Origin: Trebonia sp036501515
GTDB lineage: Bacteria > Actinomycetota > Actinomycetes > Streptosporangiales > Streptosporangiaceae
DNA: 64,000 nucleotides
Reading direction: 5' to 3'
NCBI GenBank assembly: GCA_036501515.1
Contig: DASYAD010000395.1
Span: 1 to 64,000, forward strand
Positions 8,031 through 16,897 of this stretch are shown here, piece by piece. Each line of letters opens with the position of its first letter. Positions within the stretch are counted from its first letter, which is position 1. Made by a program: the position numbers and the translations under genes. The notes under the pieces are model-generated. The model was not told the DNA's origin and did no database searches. It saw only the letters and a program-made list of their open reading frames with translations.

Positions 8031-9008
8031 GTGGACCCGAAGTGGGCGTTGCGTCAGATCGCGTTCCAGCTCGAGCGGTCGGGCGCGCCGACGTACCGGG
8101 TACGCGCGTTCCGCCGCGCCGCCGAAGTCGTCGCCGCCTTGAGCCCGGACGAACTGACCGAACGGGTCGCGGCCGGGACGCTGCGGGAACTGTCAGGGAT
8201 CGGCGAGGTGACCGCGCAGGTGATCGCGCAAGCGGTGGCGGGGGAGGAGCCGGACTACCTGACCCGGCTGCTGGGCGAAGGGCCGCTTGCCCCGCCGTCG
8301 GCGCTGCGGGCCGCGATGCGCGGCGACTGCCACACGCACTCGGACTGGTCCGACGGCGGCAGCCCGCCGCTGGAGATGGCGCTGGCCGCGCGCGACCTGG
8401 GACACGAGTGGGTCGCGCTCACCGATCATTCGCCGAGGCTGACCGTGGCCAACGGGCTGTCCGCGGACCGCCTGCGGGTACAGCTCGCGCTGATCGGCGA
8501 GCTGAACGCCACCCTGGCGCCGTTCCGGATCTTGTCGGGGATCGAGGTGGACATCCTCGACGACGGCTCGCTCGACCAGGCCGGCGAACTGCTCGGGCAG
8601 CTCGACGTCGTGGTCGCGAGCGTGCACTCCAAGCTGCGGATGGACGCCGGGCCGATGACCGCGCGAATGATCGCCGCGGTCCGCAACCCGCACACCGACG
8701 TGCTTGGTCACTGCACCGGGCGGATCATCACCGGCCGCGGCCGGCCGCAGTCCCAGTTCGACGCCGAGGCGGTGTTCGCCGCCTGCCGCGAGTCCGGTGT
8801 CGCGGTCGAGATCAACTGCCGCCCCGAGCGCCAGGACCCGCCCGACGACCTGCTCCGCCTGGCGGTGGAGACCGGCTGCGTGTTCGCGATCGACACCGAC
8901 GCGCACGCGCCCGGTCAGCTTGACTGGCTCGACGGCGGCTGCGTGCGCGCGGAGTCGTTCGGCATCGGCCCCGACCGGGTGATCAACACGCGCAGCCGCG
9001 CCGGCTAA
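8031..9008 (+). CDS. PHP-domain phosphoesterase with helix-hairpin-helix N-terminus (PolX C-terminal type)
   Basis: The first ~80 residues form a PolX-like helical region, with AFQLERSGAPTYRVRAFRRA and a helix-hairpin-helix segment, LRELSGIGEVTAQVIAQAV. The PHP domain follows with metal ligands in DCHTHSDWSDGG, ALTDHSPRL, SGIEVDIL, ASVHSK, LGHCTG, EINCRP and DTDAHAP. The polymerase part of PolX is absent, so this is a stand-alone PHP hydrolase. Such proteins act as phosphatases or nucleases, and DNA binding through the HhH is a reasonable inference. I chose the GTG at 8031 (VDPKWALRQI), which matches family N-termini; ATG 7986 is an alternative. Confidence 0.8.
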   Translation: MDPKWALRQIAFQLERSGAPTYRVRAFRRAAEVVAALSPDELTERVAAGTLRELSGIGEVTAQVIAQAVAGEEPDYLTRLLGEGPLAPPSALRAAMRGDCHTHSDWSDGGSPPLEMALAARDLGHEWVALTDHSPRLTVANGLSADRLRVQLALIGELNATLAPFRILSGIEVDILDDGSLDQAGELLGQLDVVVASVHSKLRMDAGPMTARMIAAVRNPHTDVLGHCTGRIITGRGRPQSQFDAEAVFAACRESGVAVEINCRPERQDPPDDLLRLAVETGCVFAIDTDAHAPGQLDWLDGGCVRAESFGIGPDRVINTRSRAG

Positions 9009-9012
9009 ACTG

Positions 9013-9930
9013 CTAGCTTCCCGCGATGACCTTTTTCAGCAGGCTCCTGGTCCGATCCCGGTCCTGGCCGCGGGCGAACTCGGCCGCCACGAAGTCGGTC
9101 ACCCCGGCCGCGGCGAGCGCCGCGATCTGCGCGCTGACCGCGTCCTCGTCCCCGACGACGGCGACGTCGCCCGGGCCGGCCGCGCCTTCCCTGTCCAGCA
9201 TCGCCCGGTAGGACGGCAGCTGCCCGTAGATGGCGAACACCTCCGCCGCGCTGGCCCGGGCCGCCGCCGGGTCGCTGGTCACGGCGACCGGCAGGCAGCA
9301 GACGATCCGCGGCGCGGGCCTGCCCGCCGCGGCGGCCGCGGCCGAGATCGCCGGGACCACGTAGTCGCGGACGGTCGCGGTGCCGGTCATCCACAGAACG
9401 GTGCCGTCGGTCTGCGCCCCCGCCAGCTCGAGCATGCGCGGCGCCAGCGCGGCCAGCAGCACCGGCACCTTGCCGGCCTTGGGCACGGACAGGCCGATGT
9501 GCGCGCTCAGCGTGCTGCCGTCCACGTGGGCCGGGCTGCCGTCAAGCAGCGGCAGCAGCGCCGACAGGTACTCGCGCATGTGCCGGGCCGGCTTCTCGAA
9601 GCTGTACCCGTACATGTCTTCGATGACGATCTTGTGCGACAGGCCGATGCCGAGGGACAGCCGGCCGGAACCGACCGCGAGCGCCGCGGTCAGCGCCTGC
9701 TGCGCCAGCACGGCCGGATGACGCGGGTAGGTGGGAACGACGGCCGTGCCGAGCTCGATGCCCGGCACGCGGTTCCCGGCAACTGCCAGCGCGGTGAGCG
9801 CGTCGAACCCGAAGACGTTCGAGAGCCAGACCGACGCCAGCCCGTCGTCCGCCGCCCGGCGCACGTCGTCGCTCAGCCTGGTCAGCGCCTGGTCCCCGCC
9901 GGTCTCCGTCGCCAGGATGCCGATCCGCAT
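9013..9930 (-). CDS. LLM-class F420-dependent oxidoreductase
   Basis: This 305-residue luciferase-like protein begins MRIGILATETGGDQALTRLS and shows VPGIELGTAVVPTYPRHPAV, AQQALTAALAVGSGRLSLGI and SHKIVIEDMYGYSFEKPARH. That last stretch matches the TIGR03564-type F420 enzymes of actinobacteria. The ATG at 9930 is preceded by GGAGGGAACAC, a strong ribosome site. It is the second LLM enzyme in the window and is not close in sequence to the one at 6117-6986. It lies downstream of the Ser/Thr kinase on the same strand, 105 bases away, so co-transcription is possible but not shown. Confidence 0.85.
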   Translation of the reverse strand: MRIGILATETGGDQALTRLSDDVRRAADDGLASVWLSNVFGFDALTALAVAGNRVPGIELGTAVVPTYPRHPAVLAQQALTAALAVGSGRLSLGIGLSHKIVIEDMYGYSFEKPARHMREYLSALLPLLDGSPAHVDGSTLSAHIGLSVPKAGKVPVLLAALAPRMLELAGAQTDGTVLWMTGTATVRDYVVPAISAAAAAAGRPAPRIVCCLPVAVTSDPAAARASAAEVFAIYGQLPSYRAMLDREGAAGPGDVAVVGDEDAVSAQIAALAAAGVTDFVAAEFARGQDRDRTRSLLKKVIAGS

Positions 9931-10035
9931 GTGTTCCCTCCGTCCGCGGCCGGCGGATCACCCGCCGGTCCGACATCTGATCTTGCGGCCGAACGCCGTC
10001 CCGCGCAAGCTCGACGCCCTGGACGCCTCAAAAGG

Positions 10036-11880
10036 CTACTGAGCGGGCCGGAAGGTGCTCGAGAAAACCTGGAAGTAGTGATAGTCCGCGGCCCAGTCGC
10101 TTTCTGGCGTCGACCAGTAGAGCGCGTACGCGTGATGCGCGTTAGCCAGCACGTTCCGATTCAGGATATGCACCAGGACGCCGCTCCTGTCGTACGTGAA
10201 CTCCCAGTCCGCGGCCTTTTCGGCTTGCGGGTAGTCGACGGATTGAAGGCGAATAAGGTGGTAGTCCGGGTATGTTCCCGCCCGGTTGGCTGCCTGCTGC
10301 TGCCAGTCGGCGAGCGGGTCCGGATTGGGCGTATCGGACTGGTCGATCAGCAGGAAAATCCCGCTGTTGGCCGGGTCGGTAATGTAAACGTAGTGGCCCA
10401 CGTGGGAGATCAGCCAGCCGTGGGGGACACCGATCGAGAAACCAGTGGAGTTCGTAAAGCGGTAATAGCCCGCGGCGAGCACCGCGTTTCCGCCCGCCGA
10501 CGATCCCGGGGCAGACGATGCCGGGGCGCCGGCGGCGGTGCTGGCCGGGCTGCTCTCCGCCGCCGACCCGGAAGACCCGGAAGACCCGGAAGAGCCGGAA
10601 GAGCCGGAAGTTCCAGGGGACGCGGACGTGGGCGGCGTGGAGGCCGCGGGTGCGCTCGCCGAAGCACCACGCGTGGCAGTGGCCGAGCCGGCCGCGGGCG
10701 ACGCGGACGGCTGACCCGGCGAACTGGTCAGCACAAGCGCGATGGCGGTGACGGTCCCGGCGACGGCGGCCAGTGCGGCCACCGCGAACGCCGGCCGCCG
10801 GGACCGGCGCGGACGACCGTCAGCGGTCGTCGCCGCCAGGACAGGAACCTCGGCCGGCCCCTCAATGTCTGGAGACGCGACTGCCTCAGGTTCGGTCGGC
10901 GGCGCCGCCGACGCAGCGGCGATCGCCGTCGGAAACACCGCGCCCGGAGCCGCGTCCGTCCCCTCGGCGTCCCGATCCGCCGCCTCATCCTCTTCCTCGC
11001 CGGCTGGCGTCGCTGACTCATCTGGCGTCGCTGACTCATCGGCTGGCGCCGCTGACGGCTGGTCAGCGACCTCGCGGAGCATTCGCTCGGTCTCCGCCGC
11101 GTCCAGTCGTTCGTCGGGGTCCTTGACGAGCAGCCCGGCGATCACCGGCCACAGCGGTCCCGCGTGGACGGCCTTCTCAGGCTCGTCCACCACCACCGCG
11201 GTCAGGGTCGCGAGGGCGGCGTTCCGCTCGAACGGCGGGCGCCCTTCCACCGCCGCGTACAGGCAGGCGCCGAGCCCCCACAGATCTCCGGCCGGGCCCG
11301 ACTGCCCGCCGCGCGCCCGTTCCGGTGCGATGTAAGACGGCGACCCGATCAGCGCGCCCTGGGCGGTGAGGGTCGGGCTGCCGACGGACCGGGCAATGCC
11401 GAAGTCCGTGAGCACCACCCGCCCGTCGGCCCCCACCAGGATGTTCGCCGGCTTGACGTCCCGATGCAGCACGCCCTCCGCGTGCGCGGCGTGCAGGGCC
11501 GCGAGAACTCCGAGGCCGACCCGCGCCGCCCGCACCGGGGTAAGCGGCCCTTCGGTGTCCAGCAGATCGCGCAGCGACTGGTACGGAAGGAGCTCCATAA
11601 TGATCCACGGGTGGCCGTCCTCTTCGAGGATGTCGTAAATGCGGACCACGTTGTGGTGGGCGAGGCGCCCGGCCATCTGAGCTTCCCTGACAGCCCGGCG
11701 GCAGGCGGTCTGCTGCTCGGCCTCGCTGAAGTGCGGCGGCCAGACGAGCTCCTTCACCGCCACGTCACGCTCGAGCAGCTCGTCGCGAGCCTGCCAGACG
11801 ACGCCCATCCCGCCCCGGCCGACGACGCTGTCGAGCCGGTAGCGACCAGACAGCACGCGTCCCGGCTCAGCCAATTCCAT
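10036..11880 (-). CDS. transmembrane Ser/Thr protein kinase (PknB-like)
   Basis: Residues ~10-275 form a Hanks-type kinase: G-loop GRGGMG (21-26), Lys43 in AVKEL, catalytic HRDVKPANI (139-147), DFG (159-161) and SPSYIAPERARG. An acidic Ala/Glu/Thr-rich juxtamembrane segment follows, then one TM helix (about 365-390, AVAALAAVAGTVTAIALVLT). After it comes a Ser/Gly/Ala-rich stalk with an SSG repeat, and a ~150-residue outer domain near 465-614 without PASTA repeats. The outer domain (YYRFTNSTGFSIGVPHGWLI) suggests extracellular sensing, but its ligand is unknown. All catalytic residues are present. Confidence 0.9.
   Translation of the reverse strand: MELAEPGRVLSGRYRLDSVVGRGGMGVVWQARDELLERDVAVKELVWPPHFSEAEQQTACRRAVREAQMAGRLAHHNVVRIYDILEEDGHPWIIMELLPYQSLRDLLDTEGPLTPVRAARVGLGVLAALHAAHAEGVLHRDVKPANILVGADGRVVLTDFGIARSVGSPTLTAQGALIGSPSYIAPERARGGQSGPAGDLWGLGACLYAAVEGRPPFERNAALATLTAVVVDEPEKAVHAGPLWPVIAGLLVKDPDERLDAAETERMLREVADQPSAAPADESATPDESATPAGEEEDEAADRDAEGTDAAPGAVFPTAIAAASAAPPTEPEAVASPDIEGPAEVPVLAATTADGRPRRSRRPAFAVAALAAVAGTVTAIALVLTSSPGQPSASPAAGSATATRGASASAPAASTPPTSASPGTSGSSGSSGSSGSSGSAAESSPASTAAGAPASSAPGSSAGGNAVLAAGYYRFTNSTGFSIGVPHGWLISHVGHYVYITDPANSGIFLLIDQSDTPNPDPLADWQQQAANRAGTYPDYHLIRLQSVDYPQAEKAADWEFTYDRSGVLVHILNRNVLANAHHAYALYWSTPESDWAADYHYFQVFSSTFRPAQ
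10565..10609. repeat. 9-bp tandem repeat in the kinase stalk
   Basis: Five copies of a 9-base unit (GACCCGGAA three times, then GAGCCGGAA twice, + strand) encode Ser-Gly-Ser repeats in the extracellular stalk of the kinase. This kind of unit can change copy number by slippage without breaking the frame. Confidence 0.8.
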
Positions 11881-12086
11881 GGCGCCCGCTTACCCAGCAG
11901 CCGGGACGGCTAACGATTTGGCGGGAAATATGCGAATAGAAATGACTGCGAACAGCGATCACCGGCCGTGCGGCTCCGGCCGTCAAGAAAACGCCGGGAC
12001 ACGCTGATGCTATTGGGGCACCGGTCGCCCGGCGGTGCCGCCGCTGTGGTAGGCCAGAGGTTCCGCCGTCAGCGAGGGGGAGCGTG

Positions 12087-13001
12087 ATGGGGCAGCGGCG
12101 CGACGGGCGTGAAGGCGGACAGGCGGGCCAGCTCCGGTTCCGGGCGGTGCGCCGCGTGGTGTCCCGCGTCGTCGAGCGGTTCTGGCGCGACCTCCGCGTC
12201 AAGGACCTGTACCAAAGCGGCAAGGACTTTGAGCTGATGAGCCGGTCCCTGGGGTTCGCCGCCCTGGCCATGCTCACCATCTTCCCGCTGCTGGTCGTCG
12301 TCGCCGCCGTCGGCGCCGCCACCCATCGAGGCCTGGCCGTATGGGTTGTCTACGGCATGGGCCTGACCGGCTCCTCGGCGCGCGCGGTGGAACAGCTGTT
12401 TTCCGCGCCGGCCCGCGTCCTTGGCACGACCAGCTTCTTCAGCCTGGCGCTGGTCGCCGTCTTCGGGATAACGTTCGCCGGCAGCGTGCAGAACGCGTTC
12501 GAACGCGTGTGGGGCCTGCCCGCCGGCCCGTGGCACAAGATCTGGCGTCAGCTGGTCTGGCTGGCGGTGTTCGTCGGCTACATCTACGCGGCGGCCAGCG
12601 TGGGCACGGTCACCCGCCACACGCCGTCCGAGACCGTGATCCGGGTGTCGGTGGCGGTAGTGCTCGGGGCCGTCTTCTTCTGGTGGGGACTGCGCTTCCT
12701 GGTCGGCGGCCGGGTGAAGTACCTGGCGGCGATGCCGGGCGCGGTGATCACGGTGGCGTTCCTGGCCGGCCTGCGGGCGTTCTCCGCCCTGGTCTTCCAG
12801 CCGCTTATCGTCGAGAACGCGGTCACCTACGGTTCCCTCGGCACCGTGCTGATCGTGCAGTCATGGCTCATCGGCGTCGGCTGGGTCATCTACGGCGGCC
12901 AGCTGTCCGGGCGCTGGTTCCACGACGCCTGGCTGCAGGCCTGGACGGAGAACCGCCGCCTCCGCAGGCAGTCAGAAGGCCAGGAGCAGGGCAAGGTATG
13001 A
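12087..13001 (+). CDS. YihY/BrkB family inner-membrane protein
   Basis: About 305 residues with the BrkB pattern: a short cytoplasmic N-terminus, FWRDLRVKDLYQSGKDFEL, then six hydrophobic helices (LAMLTIFPLLVVVAAVGA; FFSLALVAVFGITFAGSVQ; LVWLAVFVGYIYAAA; VLGAVFFWWGLRFLVGG; AVITVAFLAGLRAFSALV; LIVQSWLIGVGWVIYGGQLS). The C-terminus is basic and cytoplasmic. The family was once called RNase BN and is now treated as integral membrane proteins of unknown transport or envelope role. GGGGGAG at 12075-12082 favours ATG 12087 over GTG 12084. Confidence 0.85.
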   Translation: MGQRRDGREGGQAGQLRFRAVRRVVSRVVERFWRDLRVKDLYQSGKDFELMSRSLGFAALAMLTIFPLLVVVAAVGAATHRGLAVWVVYGMGLTGSSARAVEQLFSAPARVLGTTSFFSLALVAVFGITFAGSVQNAFERVWGLPAGPWHKIWRQLVWLAVFVGYIYAAASVGTVTRHTPSETVIRVSVAVVLGAVFFWWGLRFLVGGRVKYLAAMPGAVITVAFLAGLRAFSALVFQPLIVENAVTYGSLGTVLIVQSWLIGVGWVIYGGQLSGRWFHDAWLQAWTENRRLRRQSEGQEQGKV

Positions 13002-13084
13002 CTAGGCGGTCTCGCGGCGGCGGTGCGGTGCCCGCCCGCATAATGTGATGCGGGTCACGGGAACCCAGGGACAGGCCGGGCCAG

Positions 13085-13786
13085 TTGCTCAATGTGGACG
13101 ATCCAACGGCGCAGTTGCGCGCACGTGCCCGGGCCGGGGATGCTGACGCGTTCGGCGCGGTCTTCGACGCGTGCGCCCAGTCGGTGTACAACCACGCCTT
13201 CCGGTTGACCGGCGACTGGTCGACGGCCGAGGAGGTGATGGCGATGACCTTCCTCGAAGCCTGGCGCGGCCGGGACAGCATCTTGGCCGACGGCGGCTCG
13301 CTGCGGCCCTGGCTGCTCGGGATCGCCACCAACGTGGCCCGCGGGCTGCGCCGGACGGCAAGGCGGCACCGGGCCGCGCTGGCCCGGCTGGCCGTCGCCG
13401 ACGAGTTGCCTGACTTCGCGGACGACGTGTCCGGCCGGCTGGACGACGTCGCGCGGATCAAGGCGCTGCACCAGGCGCTGGCCGGCCTGCCAGGTCCCGA
13501 GCTTGAGGTCCTCGCCCTCTGCGTCTGGTCCGGACTGAGCTACGCAGAGGCGGCCGAGGCCTTGCACGTCCCGGTCGGGACGGTCCGCTCACGGCTCTCC
13601 CGTGCCCGCGCCAAGCTGGCCCGCCTGACCGACGCCGAGTTGCACCGGCCGGCTGGCCGCGCGGAGCGCCAGAAAACACGGGAACCAGCGGCCGCACCGG
13701 ACCAGCTAGTGAACAGACCCGCAATCGCTGGTCTGTCCAGTCGGTCCGATATATCCGGCACGTCCGGTAAGGGGGCACGTCGATGA
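13085..13786 (+). CDS. RNA polymerase sigma factor, ECF-like sigma-70 family
   Basis: Region 2 is seen in DADAFGAVFDACAQSVYNHA and RLTGDWSTAEEVMAMTFLEA. Region 4 is seen in LEVLALCVWSGLSYAEAAEA and VPVGTVRSRLSRARAKLARL, a typical helix-turn-helix. The last ~50 residues are a divergent tail. The start is uncertain: TTG 13085 or, more likely, GTG 13094 (VDDPTAQLRARARAGDADAF). The stop overlaps the next start as ATGA, so the two proteins are translationally coupled. The downstream partner is a membrane protein, which suggests a sigma/anti-sigma-like pair; the promoter class it reads is unknown. Confidence 0.85.
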   Translation: MLNVDDPTAQLRARARAGDADAFGAVFDACAQSVYNHAFRLTGDWSTAEEVMAMTFLEAWRGRDSILADGGSLRPWLLGIATNVARGLRRTARRHRAALARLAVADELPDFADDVSGRLDDVARIKALHQALAGLPGPELEVLALCVWSGLSYAEAAEALHVPVGTVRSRLSRARAKLARLTDAELHRPAGRAERQKTREPAAAPDQLVNRPAIAGLSSRSDISGTSGKGARR

Positions 13787-14868
13787 ACGCTGAGCACGCA
13801 GATCTCGAGGCACGGTTCGCCGCTCCGCGGGAACGTGACCTGCCTCCCGGCCGACGCGAGCTGCACAGGGAGATCCTCATGAACCACATGCTGACCGAGA
13901 GCGGGCAGGCGCCGGCCAGGCAGCGCCGTCCGAGCCGCCGGATGCTGGCCATCGGCGGCACGGCAGGCATCGGGATCGCCGCCGCCGCGGTGACGGTGGC
14001 GGTGGCGCTGACGCTGACGGCCACGTCGGCGTCCCGGCCTTCGGGGGCATCGGCCCACCAGCTGGCTGGCGGCCCCACCGCGGCGCAGCCGGCCACGGCC
14101 GCGGCCGGCTCGCCGCTCGTACTGCTCGCGGACCGCATCTCGGCCGGCGCGCACAAGCAGCCGGGGGACGCGACGCTGATCTTCCGCAGCACGACATCGA
14201 CCGATGGGCAGGCCTCAGGCAGCGGCTTTGACCTGTACACCGACAAGGGCCCGTACTACTGGGCGCCCGCCGAGAGCGGCCTTCCCGCGCAGATCGCCGC
14301 GCACCACAACCTCGGCGACGGCCTGTTCACCCGCGAGATAGCGGCGGCCGAGTACGCCGTCGACGGCAACCTCGCGACCGCCAGGGAGCGGATGGCGTTC
14401 GCGCCCGATCCCGCGAACGCGGGAAAGTCGGTGGCCGCCCAGATGTCCCCGGCCCTGCTCAAGGCGAAGGCCCGGCTCCTCGGCGTAAAGCCGGCGCCCG
14501 GGCAGTCGCTGGCCGCCGCCTACGACAAGGCGTTCACCGACAGCTGGGTCTGGGGCGACGCCACCGACGCGCTCGAAGCCGGGGCAGGCAATCCCCAGGT
14601 CCGGGCCGGCGTCCTCCGCCTGCTCTCGACGGTGTCGGGTGTCGTCGTCACCCACGGCACCCTCGACGGGCAGCCCGCGCTCGTGGTGAGCGACGTGACA
14701 CCGGGCGCCAACGGCAACGGCAAGTCGGAAGCGACGATGACGCTCGACGCCAGCACCGGGATCCCGCTCAAGTACACCGACGGTCAGGTCGGGCAGGCAC
14801 CTGATTCCACGACCACGTACCAGGTCACCCGGGTGACGGTGGCCGGCATCGCGGCCGGCAAGTTGTAA
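13783..14868 (+). CDS. CU044_5270-like membrane-anchored protein, partner of the sigma factor
   Basis: A cytoplasmic ~55-residue N-terminus (LEARFAAPRERDLPPGRREL) is followed by one TM helix (MLAIGGTAGIGIAAAAVTVA..., residues ~45-70) and a ~280-residue outer domain rich in Ala and Gly. This layout matches the actinobacterial CU044_5270 family, which is repeatedly coupled to sigma-70 genes, as here (ATGA overlap). An anti-sigma or surface-sensing role is inferred from context only; I see no ZAS zinc motif. A 12-bp stem hairpin about 40 bases downstream could terminate the pair. Confidence 0.75.
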   Translation: MNAEHADLEARFAAPRERDLPPGRRELHREILMNHMLTESGQAPARQRRPSRRMLAIGGTAGIGIAAAAVTVAVALTLTATSASRPSGASAHQLAGGPTAAQPATAAAGSPLVLLADRISAGAHKQPGDATLIFRSTTSTDGQASGSGFDLYTDKGPYYWAPAESGLPAQIAAHHNLGDGLFTREIAAAEYAVDGNLATARERMAFAPDPANAGKSVAAQMSPALLKAKARLLGVKPAPGQSLAAAYDKAFTDSWVWGDATDALEAGAGNPQVRAGVLRLLSTVSGVVVTHGTLDGQPALVVSDVTPGANGNGKSEATMTLDASTGIPLKYTDGQVGQAPDSTTTYQVTRVTVAGIAAGKL

Positions 14869-16158
14869 GTCAGTTGGTTCCGCCACGGGCGGGGAGGCCC
14901 TCTCCGGCAGTGACGGGGAGGTGCTCCTCCCCGTCACCGTGCGTTCCGGGGTCGCGACGGCGAGCAGGCAGGCAGCGGCAAGCACGCCGCCGGCCAGCGC
15001 GAACGCCGCCTGGTACGACGCGCTGTCCACGAGCAAGCCTGCTATGACCGGCCCGGTCACCGTGCCGGCGTCGCCGGCCATCTGGAAGAACGCGACCAGG
15101 ATGCCGTCTTGGCGGGCTTGGGTGCTGAGCAGGTCGCCTAGCATCGCCGACGGCGCGACGTCGAGCAGTCCCGAGCCGGCGCCGGCCACCGCGAGCGCGC
15201 CCAGGTAGGCCCACAGACCGGGCAGCACGGCGAGCAGCAGCAGGCCGGCCGCCGAGAGCGCGCAGCCCGCCACCATGACTGGCCGCCGCCCGAGCGTGTC
15301 CGCGACCCGGCCGGCGGGCAGCAGCGCCGCCCCGTTCAGGGCCGCGAACACCAGGAGCCCGATGCCCGTCCAGGTCGCTGAGCGGTGCAAGGAGTCGCGG
15401 ACGAACAGCGGGATGATGGCGGTGCGGACGCCGAGCACGGCGAACCCGTCGGCGAAGGCCACCGCTGCGACCGCCCGGTAGGCACGGCTGCGCAGTGCCC
15501 CGGCCAGCGCGCCCAGGCTCTCCCGCGGGCTGGCCGCCGCCCGCTGACTCGCCGGAGACGCCGTCGGCTTGAACGCGGCCGCGGCGATGACCGCCGGAAC
15601 CGCGAGCAGCGCGCCGTACAGGAAGAAGGGCGCGCGCAGCGACCAGGCAGCGACCACCCCGCCAAGCGCCGGGCCGGTGATCCCGCCGAGCAGGAAACCG
15701 CCGGTGTACAGGCCGCTGGCCCGGCCCCGCTGGCTGTTCGGCACGCTCGCCAGCAGCAGTGCCTGGGCGCTGACGGAGAACATGGCCGACCCGAGTCCGC
15801 CTACGCCGCGCAGCACCAGCAACTGGGCGAACGACTGCGAAAAGCCCGCGAGCACGCTGCTGGCCGCGACGACGGCGATGCCGGCCGCCATCACCCGCCG
15901 TGAGCCGAATCGGTCCACCAGCCGGCCGGCCGGCATCGCGAACGCGACCCGCATCAGCGCGAACGCGCTGATTACGGTGGCGGCAGCGGCGACGCTGACA
16001 CCGAACTGGCGGGCAAAGGCGGGGATGCCCGGCGCCACGATCCCGTAGCCGAGCGCCACGGTGAACGACACCGCCGACAAGATCGCCACCTCGCGCGGCA
16101 GGCCGGCGAACGGGCCGCGCCCCGTTTTCGTGACGGCTGAAACGGGTGCAGTCGTCAT
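14215..16158 (-). CDS. MFS drug-resistance-type transporter with an antisense C-terminal read-through
   Basis: Residues 1 to about 405 form a complete 12-TM major facilitator (LPREVAILSAVSFTVALGYG, then AGRLVDRFGSRRVM as the loop 2-3 motif, and a second half with AGRVADTLGRRPVM). The transporter is the kind that exports drugs or metabolites by proton antiport. After ATPERTVTG (about 14920) the frame has no stop for another ~700 bases. It crosses the whole 3' two-thirds of the sigma-partner gene on the other strand as Arg/Gly-rich shadow sequence. In the neighbouring frame a natural tail (EEHLPVTAGEGLPARGGTN) ends at TGA 14870-14872. I think a single-base indel removed the true stop. The start overlaps the DUF1707 gene by ATGA. 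Confidence 0.75.
   Translation of the reverse strand: MTTAPVSAVTKTGRGPFAGLPREVAILSAVSFTVALGYGIVAPGIPAFARQFGVSVAAAATVISAFALMRVAFAMPAGRLVDRFGSRRVMAAGIAVVAASSVLAGFSQSFAQLLVLRGVGGLGSAMFSVSAQALLLASVPNSQRGRASGLYTGGFLLGGITGPALGGVVAAWSLRAPFFLYGALLAVPAVIAAAAFKPTASPASQRAAASPRESLGALAGALRSRAYRAVAAVAFADGFAVLGVRTAIIPLFVRDSLHRSATWTGIGLLVFAALNGAALLPAGRVADTLGRRPVMVAGCALSAAGLLLLAVLPGLWAYLGALAVAGAGSGLLDVAPSAMLGDLLSTQARQDGILVAFFQMAGDAGTVTGPVIAGLLVDSASYQAAFALAGGVLAAACLLAVATPERTVTGRSTSPSLPERASPPVAEPTDLQLAGRDAGHRHPGDLVRGRGIRCLPDLTVGVLERDPGAGVERHRRFRLAVAVGARCHVAHHERGLPVEGAVGDDDTRHRREQAEDAGPDLGIACPGFERVGGVAPDPAVGERLVVGGGQRLPGRRLYAEEPGLRLEQGRGHLGGHRLSRVRGIGRERHPLPGGREVAVDGVLGRRYLAGEQAVAEVVVRGDLRGKAALGGRPVVRALVGVQVKAAA
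14910..14937. terminator. hairpin between the sigma-factor operon and the MFS gene 3' end
   Basis: GTGACGGGGAGG (14910-14921) pairs perfectly with CCTCCCCGTCAC (14926-14937) around the loop TGCT. It lies 42 bases after the stop of the CU044_5270-like gene and within the last codons of the opposing MFS gene. A bidirectional terminator is likely. No long T-run follows. Confidence 0.5.
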
Positions 16159-16457
16159 GCCGTCGCGGTGCGCCTGGCAATGACCCGCGCGAGCCAGCGC
16201 CGTGACCGTTCACCACGAGGTGGCAGGCGCGGGACGGTCCGGTGGGCCGGCAGCCGGTCGAACGGACCGCGGACAGGCAGGTCGGCGGTCAGCGCGAGCA
16301 GTTCCCAGAAATCCCGCGAGACGATGGCCTGCCCTACCCGCTGCTCGAACTCGTCCCTGGTCAGCCTGCCCTCGATGAACGATTCCTGGAGGTTCGCAAC
16401 GGCACGGTCGCGGTCGGCCACCGAGGCCGGCATGCGTGCCCGGCGGACGGCTGCCAT
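16155..16457 (-). CDS. DUF1707 domain protein
   Basis: The 100-residue protein carries the DUF1707 pattern, ASVADRDRAVANLQESFIEG followed by RLTRDEFEQRVGQAIVSRDF, a short helical domain common in actinobacteria and often fused to membrane or pilin-like parts. Here it stands alone with a basic Arg-rich C-terminus (GERSRRWLARVIARRTATA). Its stop overlaps the start of the MFS gene (ATGA), so the two form a coupled pair. The role is unknown; regulation of, or association with, the transporter is only an inference. Confidence 0.8.
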   Translation of the reverse strand: MAAVRRARMPASVADRDRAVANLQESFIEGRLTRDEFEQRVGQAIVSRDFWELLALTADLPVRGPFDRLPAHRTVPRLPPRGERSRRWLARVIARRTATA

Positions 16458-16520
16458 GATCCACCCCCAGCCTGGACATAACCGGCCTTCGGCGCGGCCC
16501 GGCCATTCAGAGCATAAGCG

Positions 16521-16786
16521 CTACGGGCAGACCCGGGTGGCCGCGGTTAACGGCCTGCGCTTGGCGGATGCGGCAGCCGCCGCTTCCGAGGACCACTTGA
16601 TCTCTAGCTCGAGCTCCGTATCGCCGTCTTTGATCTCGATTTCGAACTCAAAGGTTACTTTTTTCGATACATCGAACTCTAGCTTCTCGCCTCCGTGCTT
16701 AAGCTCGAACTCCGCACCAGCGCCGAACTCGGGCGGAAGGCTACCGTCAGCTACGAATGATGACCGTCGTCGGGCGCGGACGCCTC
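16521..16786 (-). pseudogene. amphi-Trp-domain protein, N-terminally truncated
   Basis: A frame ending at TAG 16521-16523 reads LPPEFGAGAEFELKHGGEKL, then EFDVSKKVTFEFEIEIKDGD and TELELEIKW. This is the acidic, alternating beta pattern that ends in the invariant E-I-K-W of amphi-Trp domains. The usual N-terminal helix (about 20-30 residues) and an ATG or GTG start are missing, since the frame hits a stop near 16787 with no good start between. The DNA is markedly less GC-rich than its neighbours. It may be a decayed accessory gene, or it may use a non-standard start. Not translated with certainty. Confidence 0.5.
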
Positions 16787-16897
16787 ACCCGCCCCGAGTG
16801 AGCCCGCGGTCGAGCGGTTCAGGTCCAGAGCAGCCGCACTAGCTTGCCGCAAATGACTATTCTGGCCGCAAATACCGTCTTTTACCGGAGGCCTTGC

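Noticed and set aside
9005..9394. 129-aa Arg/Gly-rich minus-strand frame
   Set aside because: It is the shifted frame of the LLM oxidoreductase at 9013-9930.
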